Assembly: GCF_006783905.1 (NCBI RefSeq)
Contig: NZ_VFPE01000006.1
Coordinates: 1-64,000, forward strand
Direction of reading: 5' to 3'
From: Microbacterium kyungheense
Lineage (GTDB): Bacteria > Actinomycetota > Actinomycetes > Actinomycetales > Microbacteriaceae
DNA: 64,000 bases
Position numbers and translations under genes: made by a program. Of this stretch, positions 8,183-17,187 are shown in pieces. Numbering within the stretch: position 1 is the stretch's first letter; each line of letters begins with the position of its first letter. The notes below the pieces were generated by a model that was given only the letters and a program-made list of their open reading frames with translations, was not told where the DNA came from and searched no databases.

Positions 8183-10507
8183 ATGACCGCAGAGTTCAAC
8201 GGGACGATCAAGCTGGACGTCCGTGACTCGGTCGCGGACTGGGGTCCGTACGAACGTCCGAAGGCGCCGGAGGGCGCTCCCAACGTGCTGGTGATCCTGT
8301 ACGACGACACCGGCATGGCGTCGTGGTCGCCGTACGGCGGGCGCATCAACATGCCCACGCTCGATCGGCTCGCGGCGAACGGCCTCACCTACACGCAGTG
8401 GCACACCACCGCGCTGTGCTCGCCGACGCGCTCGACGTTCCTCACCGGCCGCAACCACCACGTCAACGGCATGGGCAACATCATGGAGGGCACCAACGGC
8501 TTCCCCGGGCTGTCGGGCCACATCCCGGAGTCGTGCGCGACGATCGGCCAGGTGCTACAGAAGAACGGGTACTCGACGTTCTGGGTCGGCAAGAACCACA
8601 ACGTCCCCGAGGAGGACGTCTCCACCGGTGGCAGCAAGGAGCAGTGGCCGCTCGCGATGGGCTTCGACCGCTTCTACGGCTTCCTCGGCGGCGAGACGAA
8701 CAACTGGTACCCCGACCTCGCCGAGGACAACCACTTCATCGAACCGCCGTACACGCCCGAGGAGGGCTATCACCTGTCGAAGGACCTCGCCGACCAGACC
8801 ATCCGGCTCATCCGCGACCAGAACGCGTCGAACCCGTCGAAGCCCTGGTACACGTGGTTCTGCCCCGGCGCCAACCATGCGCCGCACCACGCCCCCAAGG
8901 AGTACATCGACAGGTACAAGGGCGCCTTCGACGACGGCTACGACGCGTACCGCGAGTGGGTGCTCGCCCGCATGATCGAACGCGGCATCGTTCCGGCCGA
9001 CACCGCGCTGACGCCGATCAACCCGATGCCCGAGGACCACGCGAACGCGGCCGACTATGTCAAGCCCTGGGACACGCTGTCGGACGACGAGAAGCGCCTC
9101 TTCGCCCGGATGGCCGAGGTGTTCGCGGGCTTCAGCGAGTACACCGACGTGCAGATCGGCCGCATCATCGACTACCTCGAAGACTCGGGGCAGCTCGACA
9201 ACACGCTCATCTTCTACTGCGCCGACAACGGCGCCTCGGGCGAGGGGTCACCGGACGGCTCGGTCAACGAGAACAAGTTTTTCAACGGCTTCCCCGACGA
9301 CCTGAAGGAGAACCTCGACAAGATCGGCGTGCTCGGCGGTCCCGAGACGTACAACCACTACCCGACAGGGTGGGCGACGGCGTTCTCCACCCCCTTCCAG
9401 ATGTTCAAGCGCTACTCGCAGTTCTCGGGTGGCACATGCGACCCGATGGTGATCCACTGGCCGGCGGGCATCACGGCCAAGGGCGAGATCCGCCACCAGT
9501 ACCACCACTCCACCGACATCGTCGCGACGATCCTCGACGTCATCGGCATCGAGATGCCGTCGGTGTTCCGCGGCGTCGAGCAGCGCCCGCTCGACGGCGT
9601 CTCGATGAAGTACTCGTTCGACGCGGAACCCGACGGGCCCACCGCCAAGAAGGTGCAGTACTACGCGATGCTCGGCACGCGCGGCGTCTGGAAGGACGGC
9701 TGGAAGGCCGCCGCCATCCACGCTCCGCTCACCGGCCACGGCCGCTTCGACGAGGATCGCTGGGAGCTCTACCACGTCGACGTCGATCGGTCGGAGTCGA
9801 AGGACCTCGCCGCCGAGCATCCCGAGAAGCTCCAGGAGCTCATCGACGCGTGGTTCGAAGAGGCGGAGAAGAACAACGTGCTGCCCCTCGACGACCGATC
9901 GGCCCGTGACCAGCTCACGATCGAGCGGCCGCAGAGCGAGCCGGCGCGCACGCGATACATCTACTACCCCGACACGACAGCCGTCGCCGAGAGCGTCGCG
10001 GTCAACGTCCGCGGCAGGTCGTACAAGATCATCGCCGACGTGATCCTCGAGGAGGGTGCCGAGGGCGTGCTCTTCGCCCACGGCTCGCGCTTCGGCGGGC
10101 ACGCGCTGTTCATCAAGGACAACACGCTGAACTATGTGTACAACTTCCTCGGCATCCCGCCGGAGCAGACCTTCACGTCGGGCGGGCTGACACCGGGCAA
10201 GCACGCGCTGGGCGTCGAGTTCATCCGCGACGGCGCCGGCGAGCACGGTGAGTCGCTGGGCACGGCCAAGCTTTACGTCGACGACCAGGTCGTCGCCGAG
10301 GGTCCGATGCGCGCGCAGGTCGGCAAGTTCACGCTCGCCGGTGACGGCCTGTGCGTCGGCTTCGACAGCGGGGACTCTGTGAGCGGACAGTATTCCGGCG
10401 GCTTCCCCTTCACGGGCGGCAAGCTGCTCGGCGTCGGCGTCGACGTCAGCGAGGAGCAGTATCTCGACCTCGAGCTCGAGGCCCTCGCGGCGCTCGCGCG
10501 CGAGTAA
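8183..10507 (+). CDS. Type I sulfatase (arylsulfatase)
   Basis: 774 residues from the ATG at 8183, which follows GGTGGAG; an in-frame GTG at 8120 lacks such a site. The N-terminal domain has the metal-binding LVILYDDTG (Asp41/Asp42) and the modification motif CSPTRSTFLTGR (Cys79), which FGE converts to formylglycine. HAPHHAPKEY, FYCADNGASGEG and MVIHWPAG are further alkaline-phosphatase-fold landmarks. The C-terminal 150 residues form a beta-rich extension (YIYYPDTTAVAESVAVN onward) seen in large bacterial arylsulfatases. There is no signal peptide, so it appears cytoplasmic. Substrate is not readable; sulfate-ester scavenging is inferred. Confidence 0.92.
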   Translation: MTAEFNGTIKLDVRDSVADWGPYERPKAPEGAPNVLVILYDDTGMASWSPYGGRINMPTLDRLAANGLTYTQWHTTALCSPTRSTFLTGRNHHVNGMGNIMEGTNGFPGLSGHIPESCATIGQVLQKNGYSTFWVGKNHNVPEEDVSTGGSKEQWPLAMGFDRFYGFLGGETNNWYPDLAEDNHFIEPPYTPEEGYHLSKDLADQTIRLIRDQNASNPSKPWYTWFCPGANHAPHHAPKEYIDRYKGAFDDGYDAYREWVLARMIERGIVPADTALTPINPMPEDHANAADYVKPWDTLSDDEKRLFARMAEVFAGFSEYTDVQIGRIIDYLEDSGQLDNTLIFYCADNGASGEGSPDGSVNENKFFNGFPDDLKENLDKIGVLGGPETYNHYPTGWATAFSTPFQMFKRYSQFSGGTCDPMVIHWPAGITAKGEIRHQYHHSTDIVATILDVIGIEMPSVFRGVEQRPLDGVSMKYSFDAEPDGPTAKKVQYYAMLGTRGVWKDGWKAAAIHAPLTGHGRFDEDRWELYHVDVDRSESKDLAAEHPEKLQELIDAWFEEAEKNNVLPLDDRSARDQLTIERPQSEPARTRYIYYPDTTAVAESVAVNVRGRSYKIIADVILEEGAEGVLFAHGSRFGGHALFIKDNTLNYVYNFLGIPPEQTFTSGGLTPGKHALGVEFIRDGAGEHGESLGTAKLYVDDQVVAEGPMRAQVGKFTLAGDGLCVGFDSGDSVSGQYSGGFPFTGGKLLGVGVDVSEEQYLDLELEALAALARE

Positions 10508-10527
10508 CGCCGGACACGCTCCCACGG

Positions 10528-10567
10528 TGAGAGACCGGATGCTGCGGCTGCGGCATCCGGTCTCTCA
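10528..10567. terminator. Perfect bidirectional hairpin between sulfatase and MmcQ genes
   Basis: A 15-bp perfect inverted repeat (left arm 10528-10542, right arm 10553-10567) with a 10-nt loop lies between two convergent genes. It can serve both strands. Confidence 0.8.
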
Positions 10568-10597
10568 TCGTTCCGGCGACACCGGCCCTCGCAGGGA

Positions 10598-11008
10598 TCA
10601 GGCGGGCGGGTGCGCCGCCAGCCATTCGTTCGCCATCTTCTTGGGCACCTTCAGCAGCCACGCGTCGGTCACGACCTCGCGCAGCAGCTCAGCATCGATC
10701 GCGTCGAGCCGGAGCAGCACCGCTGGGTAGCCGTCGAAGTGCGGGATGGTGAAGAACACATCAGGGTAGGTCTCGATGAGCGCGAGCTTGCCTTGCTCGC
10801 CATCGGTGCGGACGCCGACCACCTCGCCGTCGGGCCACTCGCGGCCGATCGCGCTCAGCTGCTCGAGATCGCGGCCGCTGGGGCCTCGCTGCCAGACGAA
10901 CACACCGGTGGGCGTGCGCCAGGTGGCCGCGCGCCGGTGACCGTCGACGCGTTCGACCACGCCCGGGAAGCCGAGCGCGATGGCCCGTACGTCGTCGAGA
11001 ACCGCCAT
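10598..11008 (-). CDS. MmcQ/YjbR family protein
   Basis: 136 residues from the ATG at 11008. The fold signature of the MmcQ/YjbR (CyaY-like, double-wing) family is visible: VERVDGHRRAATWRTPTGVFVWQRG, LALIETYPDVFFTIPHFDGYPAVLLRL and a C-terminal WLLKVPKKMANEWLAAHP helix. These small cytoplasmic proteins are thought to bind DNA or ligands, but no general function is established. An upstream in-frame ATG pair would add a few residues; neither start has a strong ribosome site. Confidence 0.8.
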   Translation of the reverse strand: MAVLDDVRAIALGFPGVVERVDGHRRAATWRTPTGVFVWQRGPSGRDLEQLSAIGREWPDGEVVGVRTDGEQGKLALIETYPDVFFTIPHFDGYPAVLLRLDAIDAELLREVVTDAWLLKVPKKMANEWLAAHPPA

Positions 11009-11145
11009 GGCCCCCATCATCCGCCTGTTCGGCTGCCGAGTCACGTGACGCCGGGGGCAGGGTGTGGTGTACTGATTCCCACGACAGAGCCCGACTGCGT
11101 CGCACTGCCCGGGGGGAGACCAGGCGGTGCAAGAGGAGCATCCCT

Positions 11146-14100
11146 GTGAGCACTACTCATCGTCCCCGCGTGCGCCGATTCCTGGCCGCAGCACTCTCGA
11201 CCGCACTCGCCGCCACCGGCGCGGTCGCCGTGACCGCGCTTCCGGCCGTCGCCGCGTATCCGGATTCGGTGAACCCGTTCGCCATCGCTGGCGGCTTCAC
11301 CGTATACGCGCGCGAGGATGCGCTCCTGCAGAATCAAGAGACCGAGGGCAGCATCGCCGTCGGCGGCACCGCCACGGTGCAGGGCAGCAGCGGTCAGTAC
11401 ACGATCATCCACGTCTCGGCCGGCACGGGTGCCTACGACCTGCCGAGCGTCGACGGCGATCCGACCCGCTTCCTGGTCGGGCAGTACAGCACCGACAGCA
11501 CCGGCATCCTGGCCATCACCAGTGCGGGAACGGCGGATCCGGCGCTGTTCGGCGACCTGAAGATGGTGCAGCGCGACGGGCCGTGGCAGCCGTTCGCGCG
11601 CGCGGACTGGATCCGGCTCAACCAGAACCCCTCGAACCCCGACCAGACACCGCTGATCGACGCGACCCACCAGCAGTACCCCGCGAGCGCCGCGCCGCCG
11701 GCCGGCGCGACGGGCGGTGGCAGCATCTACACGGCGAACACGTCGAGCACCGCCGTCGCCGACTACGTCGAGGCAGGCCGGCAGGCGTCATGGGACGAGG
11801 CGTCGGCCTGTTTCGCCGACATCGCCGACCCTACGGGCGGGATCGGGTACGAGGTCGGCGTCGCAGAGCATGTGGGCGACCGCATCGTCCTGGGACCGCT
11901 CAGCGCCGACCAGCCCAACGTGCTGGACTACTCCCTGCTCGCCGGGGCGACCCTCATCCAGTTCTCCGCCGGCAGCCCGACGCCCGGCGTCACCAACCCG
12001 CTCGTGATCCGCGTGCCCGCCGGTACGACGACGGTGACCGGCGCGCGCATCGACCCGCAGGGGCAGTACTCCCCGTACGTCGTCTGGGACCTGTCGCAGC
12101 TGACGGGCGACGTGGAGGTCACCGCCGGCCAGACCCGCATGGACGGCTCGATCTACGCGCCCGACGCGTCTGTCACGGTGACCGCCGCGCCTCTGGACGG
12201 TCAGGTGATCGCCCAGAACGTCACGATCAGGGGCGGCGAGGTGCACTCGTTCCTCTTCTCCAGCGAGATCCCCTGCAACGCCGTGAACGGCACCTTCACG
12301 GTGCGCAAGCAGCTGTCGGGCATCGAGGAGTCGGAGCTTCCGGAAGGCACGACCTTCACCGTCAACTACCGTGCCGTCGACCCCGAGGGCGAGGTGTCGG
12401 TCGGAACCCTGGAGGTGCCCGCCGACGGCAGCCCCGTCGCGGTGGGCGAGCAGTTCCCGATCGGCACCGTCGTGACGTTCGAAGAGATCGAGCCCGAGAG
12501 CGTGCCCGGATGGGAGTGGGGCGACGCGACGATCACCCCCAACCCGCTCACCGTCGGTGGCGGCACCGCCGACATCGTCGTCTCGAACGCCGCCACGCCG
12601 CTCACGGGCACCTTCAGCGTCAGGAAGTCGATCGACTTCCTCGGCGATGACCCGGTCGATGTTCCGGCCGATGCGTTCGTCCCCGTACGCTGGACGGCCT
12701 GGGACGGAACCACCCAGATCGACGAGGGCACGCTGAACGTGCCCCTCGACGGCGCCGTCGTGGATGTCGGCCGCCAGTTCCCCTCGGGCACGCGCATCGT
12801 CCTCACCGAAGACCTGTCCGGCGTCACTCCGCCCGACGGCTACGAGTGGTCGGGCGTCGGCTGGAACCCCGGCCGCACGTTCGTCATCGGCGACGACGGC
12901 ACGGTCGCGGTCGAGCTGACCAACGCGGTCACGCCGATCGACGTCCCGCGCACCATCACGATCGTGAAGGCGGCGACGGGGGATGCCGCCGACCCCGCCT
13001 ACGGCTACGCGGTGAGCTACAACACCGACCCGCCCGGCACCCGCACCACGGTGGACCTGCCGGTCGGCGATCCGCAGTCCATCGACGACGTCGAGGCCGA
13101 CACCGACACCCTGGAGCTCGCCGAGCTCCTGCCGACGCTGAACGGCGATCCCGTCGACCCCGCGGCGTGGGAGCTGCCGGTCATCGACGTCACGGTCGAC
13201 GGCGTCACGACGACGTACCGGCCCGAGAACTTCGAGGGCGCCGGCCCGCTCGAGTCCGCGATCGTCGACATCCCACTGCCTGAGACGGGCGACATCTCCA
13301 TCGAGGTCGCCAACGCCCTGCGGGAAGGCACGTTCACGCTGTCGAAGGCGTTCGAGGGCGTGTCCCCCGACGACGTGCCGCCCGGTCTCGAGTTCACGGT
13401 CGCGTGGACCGCGACCCTGCCGACGGGCGAGGTGCGCACGGGCACGCTGAGGCTCCCCGGAGGCGGTGCCCCGGTCGGGCCGGTCGATGAATCCGGCCAG
13501 CCGATGCTCTTCCCCTACGGCACCGTCATCACCTACACCGAGCTCACGGCTCCCGCCGTCCGCAGCCTGACGTGGCTCGGCGCGCGATTCTCGCTCGCTC
13601 AGCTCGTGATCGGCCAGGACGACCAGGCCGTCGTGCACGCGACGCTCACCAACGACGTTTCGGTGCTGCGAGGCACGTTCCTCGTGCAGAAGGACTTCGC
13701 GGGCATCGACCCGGACGAGCTGCTCACGGACTCGTTCACGATCGACTACGTCGCGCGCGAGCCCGACCTGACGGCCACGGCCGGGCGGTTCTCGCTCCCG
13801 GCCGACGGCACGCCGGCCGGCCCGATCGACACCTCGGGCAACACGATCACCTTCCCGGTCGGCACGACGGTGCAGCTGATCGAAGAACCACCCGACGCCT
13901 CGGCGCTGCCACCCGGCTACACGTGGAGCGGCACCACCTGGAACCCGGGCAGCTCCGTCGAGATCGGTCTCGGCGAGACGCCGGTGCTCGAGCTGACCAA
14001 CTCCGTCGTCGCCCTGACGCGCATGGCCGTCACCAAGGTCGTCGACGGCGATGGGGCGGCGAGCGTGCCCGAAGGGACGACGTTCCCGGTGGATTGGTGG

Positions 14101-14493
14101 ATCGACGGCGCACCGCAGACGCGGGTCGAGCTCGAGCCGAACGTGACGCTGTACTCGCCCTACTTCCCGGTGAGCACCATCATCGAGGCGCAGGAGGTCG
14201 CGCCCGCCCCGATCGACGGCGTCAACTGGGGCACGCCGACATGGACGGTCGGCGGTCAGACGCTCGTCCCCGACACGCGTGGCCGCGTCACCCTGCCGAT
14301 GTCCGAGACGAGCACGCCGGTCACCGCCGAGGTCACGCTCACCAATGTCGCCGACGCACCGCGTCCGCCGACGCCGCTTCCCGCGACCGGCGGCGGCGCG
14401 GTGTCGCCGCTCGTGCCGCTCGGCGCGCTCACCGCGATCGCGCTCGGCGCGTTCCTGACCGTCCGGCGCTCGCGCCGCGTCCACCGGATGTGA
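11146..14493 (+). CDS. LPxTG-anchored surface protein with choice-of-anchor-A domain and DUF5979-like repeats
   Basis: 1115 residues from GTG 11146 (AGAGGAG upstream). Residues 1-37 form a signal peptide ending near PAVAAYP. Residues about 43-300 match the choice-of-anchor-A domain (FAIAGGFTVYAREDALLQ, EGSIAVGG). From about residue 381, six repeats of 105-125 residues begin GTFTVRKQLSG, GTFSVRKSID, RTITIVKAATG, GTFTLSKAFEG, GTFLVQKDFAG and TRMAVTKVVDG, each with a 'W...G.W.PG' core like DUF5979 beta-sandwich stalk domains. The C-terminus has the sortase signal LPATG (1078-1082), a hydrophobic helix and RRSRRVHRM. It should be displayed on the peptidoglycan. Adhesion is likely, but the ligand is unknown. 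No sortase gene is nearby. Confidence 0.88.
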   Translation: MSTTHRPRVRRFLAAALSTALAATGAVAVTALPAVAAYPDSVNPFAIAGGFTVYAREDALLQNQETEGSIAVGGTATVQGSSGQYTIIHVSAGTGAYDLPSVDGDPTRFLVGQYSTDSTGILAITSAGTADPALFGDLKMVQRDGPWQPFARADWIRLNQNPSNPDQTPLIDATHQQYPASAAPPAGATGGGSIYTANTSSTAVADYVEAGRQASWDEASACFADIADPTGGIGYEVGVAEHVGDRIVLGPLSADQPNVLDYSLLAGATLIQFSAGSPTPGVTNPLVIRVPAGTTTVTGARIDPQGQYSPYVVWDLSQLTGDVEVTAGQTRMDGSIYAPDASVTVTAAPLDGQVIAQNVTIRGGEVHSFLFSSEIPCNAVNGTFTVRKQLSGIEESELPEGTTFTVNYRAVDPEGEVSVGTLEVPADGSPVAVGEQFPIGTVVTFEEIEPESVPGWEWGDATITPNPLTVGGGTADIVVSNAATPLTGTFSVRKSIDFLGDDPVDVPADAFVPVRWTAWDGTTQIDEGTLNVPLDGAVVDVGRQFPSGTRIVLTEDLSGVTPPDGYEWSGVGWNPGRTFVIGDDGTVAVELTNAVTPIDVPRTITIVKAATGDAADPAYGYAVSYNTDPPGTRTTVDLPVGDPQSIDDVEADTDTLELAELLPTLNGDPVDPAAWELPVIDVTVDGVTTTYRPENFEGAGPLESAIVDIPLPETGDISIEVANALREGTFTLSKAFEGVSPDDVPPGLEFTVAWTATLPTGEVRTGTLRLPGGGAPVGPVDESGQPMLFPYGTVITYTELTAPAVRSLTWLGARFSLAQLVIGQDDQAVVHATLTNDVSVLRGTFLVQKDFAGIDPDELLTDSFTIDYVAREPDLTATAGRFSLPADGTPAGPIDTSGNTITFPVGTTVQLIEEPPDASALPPGYTWSGTTWNPGSSVEIGLGETPVLELTNSVVALTRMAVTKVVDGDGAASVPEGTTFPVDWWIDGAPQTRVELEPNVTLYSPYFPVSTIIEAQEVAPAPIDGVNWGTPTWTVGGQTLVPDTRGRVTLPMSETSTPVTAEVTLTNVADAPRPPTPLPATGGGAVSPLVPLGALTAIALGAFLTVRRSRRVHRM

Positions 14494-14498
14494 CGAAT

Positions 14499-14537
14499 GG
14501 ATGCCTCACCCCGGCCGGCCGCGGCGGTGGGGCATCC
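14499..14537. terminator. Hairpin between the surface protein gene and the converging operon end
   Basis: An approximately 12-bp stem (GGATGCC plus TCACC on the left, GGTGG plus GGCATCC on the right, one G-T pair) with a GC-rich loop lies between convergent genes and can act on both strands. Confidence 0.65.
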
Positions 14538-14551
14538 ACTCCCCCGAAGGG

Positions 14552-15529
14552 CTACGGAACCCGCGAGAGCGGCTCTGCCGAGAAGGTGAACGCGCGGCCC
14601 TGCCGGAACGGCTCGACGAGCTCGAAGTTCTCGAACGCGATCCCGCCGGGGATGGGCGCCTCGCTCATCCAGTACGTGTAGCGGCCGTTGACCTGGGCGA
14701 CCAGGGCCGGGTCGGGATCCTCTGCGCGCCAGGTCTGCACCGCCGGCACCCCCACGTAGGTCCAGTGCGCGGCGGTGCCCGGCGCGTGCTCGGCGAGGTG
14801 GGGCTCGGACTCGTCGGGCACCGCCGACACCGCGACGGCACCGGTGTCGTCACGCGTCAGCCTGTCGACACCGAAGCGGGCGTGCGCCGCGAAATGCGCA
14901 TCGGTGTAGTCCGGCCAGAGCGCACCCGCGTGGGCGTCGCCCCCTGCGAGCCGCAGGGTGCGCAGGCGCGCCCAGTTGCCCATGGTCGCCGTCAGCACGC
15001 ACGCCTCCAGCTCCACCGACGACGGGCGGCGGTAGGCGGCGACGGTGATCTCGTGCGGCCGGTCGGCGCGGAACACCGTGCGCACCCACACGTCGGCGCC
15101 GTTGGCGAACGGCTCGACCGCGACGTCGACGGTGAGCGTCTCGACGCCGTCGACGACGGCCACCGTGCCCCGCGACGGCTCACGCGGGTCGCGCAGGCCG
15201 GGGTCGTCGTGGTCGTCGGTCGACCACAGCCGCAGTCCCGGCATGTCGTCCAGGCGGCTGCGCTCCAGCTCGGAGTACCCGCGCTCGACGTGACCGGCCG
15301 GGATCGGCTCGACCGCGATGAAGTTCAGCAGGCGATCACGCGGCTGGCCGAGATACGGCGTGTACAGCCGCAGCAGGCCGCGCGGCCCGCCGATCGGCGG
15401 CAGACCGAGCTGCAGACCGTCCGGGTGGCCCCATCGCGGTTCGCGCGGCCCGTCGACGGGCGCCGGGCGCAGCCAGCGCCCGTCAACGACGGCCTCGGTC
15501 CATGCACGGCCGTCGACGTCGTGCGGCAT
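14552..15529 (-). CDS. Unrecognised protein, last gene of the kinase/GH116/isomerase operon
   Basis: 325 residues, which I cannot place in a named family. Blocks include GLLRLYTPYLGQPRDRLLNF, VEPIPAGHVERGYSELERS, DMPGLRLWSTDD, EACVLTATMGNWARLRTLRL and PIPGGIAFENFELVEPFRQG. The many short hydrophobic strands and acidic/aromatic clusters suggest a beta-sandwich or jelly-roll such as those that act on or bind carbohydrates. There is no signal peptide or membrane helix, so it is cytoplasmic. ATG 15529 follows GAGGACGAGGGG; a GTG at 15553 overlapping the isomerase stop by 4 bp would add 8 residues and matches the coupling at other joints of this operon. Context makes a role in D-arabinan oligosaccharide or D-arabinose handling likely, but the reaction is unknown. 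Confidence 0.75.
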   Translation of the reverse strand: MPHDVDGRAWTEAVVDGRWLRPAPVDGPREPRWGHPDGLQLGLPPIGGPRGLLRLYTPYLGQPRDRLLNFIAVEPIPAGHVERGYSELERSRLDDMPGLRLWSTDDHDDPGLRDPREPSRGTVAVVDGVETLTVDVAVEPFANGADVWVRTVFRADRPHEITVAAYRRPSSVELEACVLTATMGNWARLRTLRLAGGDAHAGALWPDYTDAHFAAHARFGVDRLTRDDTGAVAVSAVPDESEPHLAEHAPGTAAHWTYVGVPAVQTWRAEDPDPALVAQVNGRYTYWMSEAPIPGGIAFENFELVEPFRQGRAFTFSAEPLSRVP

Positions 15530-15549
15530 CCCCTCGTCCTCGCGGGTCG

Positions 15550-17187
15550 TCACAGCGCGTCGACGCGGCCGATGAGGTGCACCCGGATGCCCATGCGGTC
15601 GAGCATCGCGGCCTTCGCCACGAGCGCCTTGTCGGCGGTCTCGGCGTCGGGCGCATAGACGACCTGTGCGTGGTTGGCCTTGTGGCGCGCCATGAACTGG
15701 TCGCGCGTGACGTCGTGCAGCACCACGTGCGCGATCGGCCATTCGGGGTTGGTCGCGTCCTTGCGGCGCTGTGTCTCTTCGGCGGGCAGCTCGACGACCG
15801 TTCCGCGGAAGATGTCGGCCTGCAGCACGCCGTCGGCGATGTACACGCGCGAGAGGACGACCTCGCCCGGCTTCGAGACGCCGTTGATCGTCGACCCTCC
15901 CGCCGGGAAGAACACCGGCCCCTGGCGCCAGCCCTCGGCCTTGTCCCATCCGCCCAGGTGCGAAGCGGGCACCGAGCCCGAGATCTCGTACACCCACACG
16001 AACCGCCCGTCGTAGTCCTCGCCCCAGCGCACGTCGTGCAGCGTGTTGTCGGGGACGAGGCCCATGGCCGTCCACACCCGGTCGGTGACGAGCGCGTCGA
16101 CGGCGACGCCCTCGTCGGCCTCGTTGAAGTGCGGGAACGCGCGCCCGGCGAACAGCTCGCGCGAGCCGTCGCGCGAGAGCACGGGCGGGCGCTCGGTCGA
16201 ATTGATCATGCCTTCGGCGAGATCGGATGCCGGCACCAGGTCCTTCAGGCCCTGCTGGTACTGGATGCCCACGGCGTCGAGCCCGAAGTCGTCGGCGATG
16301 CGCAGCGCGGCGATGTACATCTTCAGCTGCCAGCGCACCTGCGCCTCGGTGAGCTCGGTGGCCTCGTCGGTGCCGAAGCGGAACGTCATGCCGCGGTCGG
16401 TCAGCCAGTCGCGGTCGGCGTCGGCCTCGGCATCCGTGACGTTCAGCATCTCGGCGTACAGCGCCGACTGCGACAGGCGCTCCTTGTAGATGCCGGTGCG
16501 GTTGAGCAGCTCGTCGTCGAAGATCGCGTTGTACATGCCCATGCAGCCCTCGTCGAACACGCCGATGATGGCCTTGTCGGCGAGCAGCTGGTCGCCGAGC
16601 GCCCGGCCGAGCGCGACCTCGGGGGTGTCGGGGAGTTCCGGCAGCGGGCGCACGTGCGACGCATCGTGCGTGATGGCGCCGGTCTCGGTCCACTCCCGGA
16701 TGCCGTTCTTGAACCAGTCGTCGGTGAAGTCGACCGACCAGATCGAGGCATACTCCTTGCCCATCTTGGTGAGCCCGGCGTTGAGCCCCAGAAGGCCCAC
16801 GAGTCCCGGCCAGTCGCCGGCGAAGTTCGCGACGGTGAGGATAGGCCCCTCGTGTGTGCGCAGGCCGGCGAGCACGTGGTGCGAATACTGCCAGACCGCC
16901 TCGGCGACGACGAGCGGTGCGTCCGACGGGATGGTCTTGAAGACCTCGAGCCCCATGCGCTGGCTCGAGATGAAGCCGTGGCCGGTCGCCGGGTCGACGT
17001 CGTTGGCGCGGATCACCTGCCAGCCGAGGTCGTTCAGCACGCCGGTGACGCCGTGTTCGAGCTCGACCTGCGTGGGCCAGCCGGCGGCGTTGGCCGACTC
17101 GCGCAGGTCGCCCGACGCGATGAGGTAGGCGGTCTTCGGCGGCGCGGCCTGGTGCTCGCGGACGGTGGGAAGGGCATAGCCGGTCAT
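15550..17187 (-). CDS. L-fucose/L-arabinose isomerase family protein, probable D-arabinose isomerase
   Basis: 545 residues resembling the FucI/AraA fold family of metal-dependent aldose-ketose isomerases. Landmarks are KTAYLIASGDLRES, ILTVANFAGDWPGLVGLLG, LLADKAIIGVFDEGCMGMYN, AIGIQ-type GIQYQQGLKDL, and an acidic block FNEADEGVAVDALVT like the metal-site region of fucose isomerases. L-fucose isomerases classically also convert D-arabinose (which shares the stereochemistry) to D-ribulose. Given the surrounding D-arabinan hydrolases, that is the best substrate guess. The ATG at 17187 overlaps the GH116 stop by 4 bp and has AGGAGA upstream. The exact substrate is inference; a few such proteins have other sugars. 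Confidence 0.78.
   Translation of the reverse strand: MTGYALPTVREHQAAPPKTAYLIASGDLRESANAAGWPTQVELEHGVTGVLNDLGWQVIRANDVDPATGHGFISSQRMGLEVFKTIPSDAPLVVAEAVWQYSHHVLAGLRTHEGPILTVANFAGDWPGLVGLLGLNAGLTKMGKEYASIWSVDFTDDWFKNGIREWTETGAITHDASHVRPLPELPDTPEVALGRALGDQLLADKAIIGVFDEGCMGMYNAIFDDELLNRTGIYKERLSQSALYAEMLNVTDAEADADRDWLTDRGMTFRFGTDEATELTEAQVRWQLKMYIAALRIADDFGLDAVGIQYQQGLKDLVPASDLAEGMINSTERPPVLSRDGSRELFAGRAFPHFNEADEGVAVDALVTDRVWTAMGLVPDNTLHDVRWGEDYDGRFVWVYEISGSVPASHLGGWDKAEGWRQGPVFFPAGGSTINGVSKPGEVVLSRVYIADGVLQADIFRGTVVELPAEETQRRKDATNPEWPIAHVVLHDVTRDQFMARHKANHAQVVYAPDAETADKALVAKAAMLDRMGIRVHLIGRVDAL

Noticed and set aside
11146..14493. Fibrillar adhesin operon with its own sortase
   Set aside because: No sortase or pilin-like gene lies beside it; it is a single-gene unit using a housekeeping sortase.
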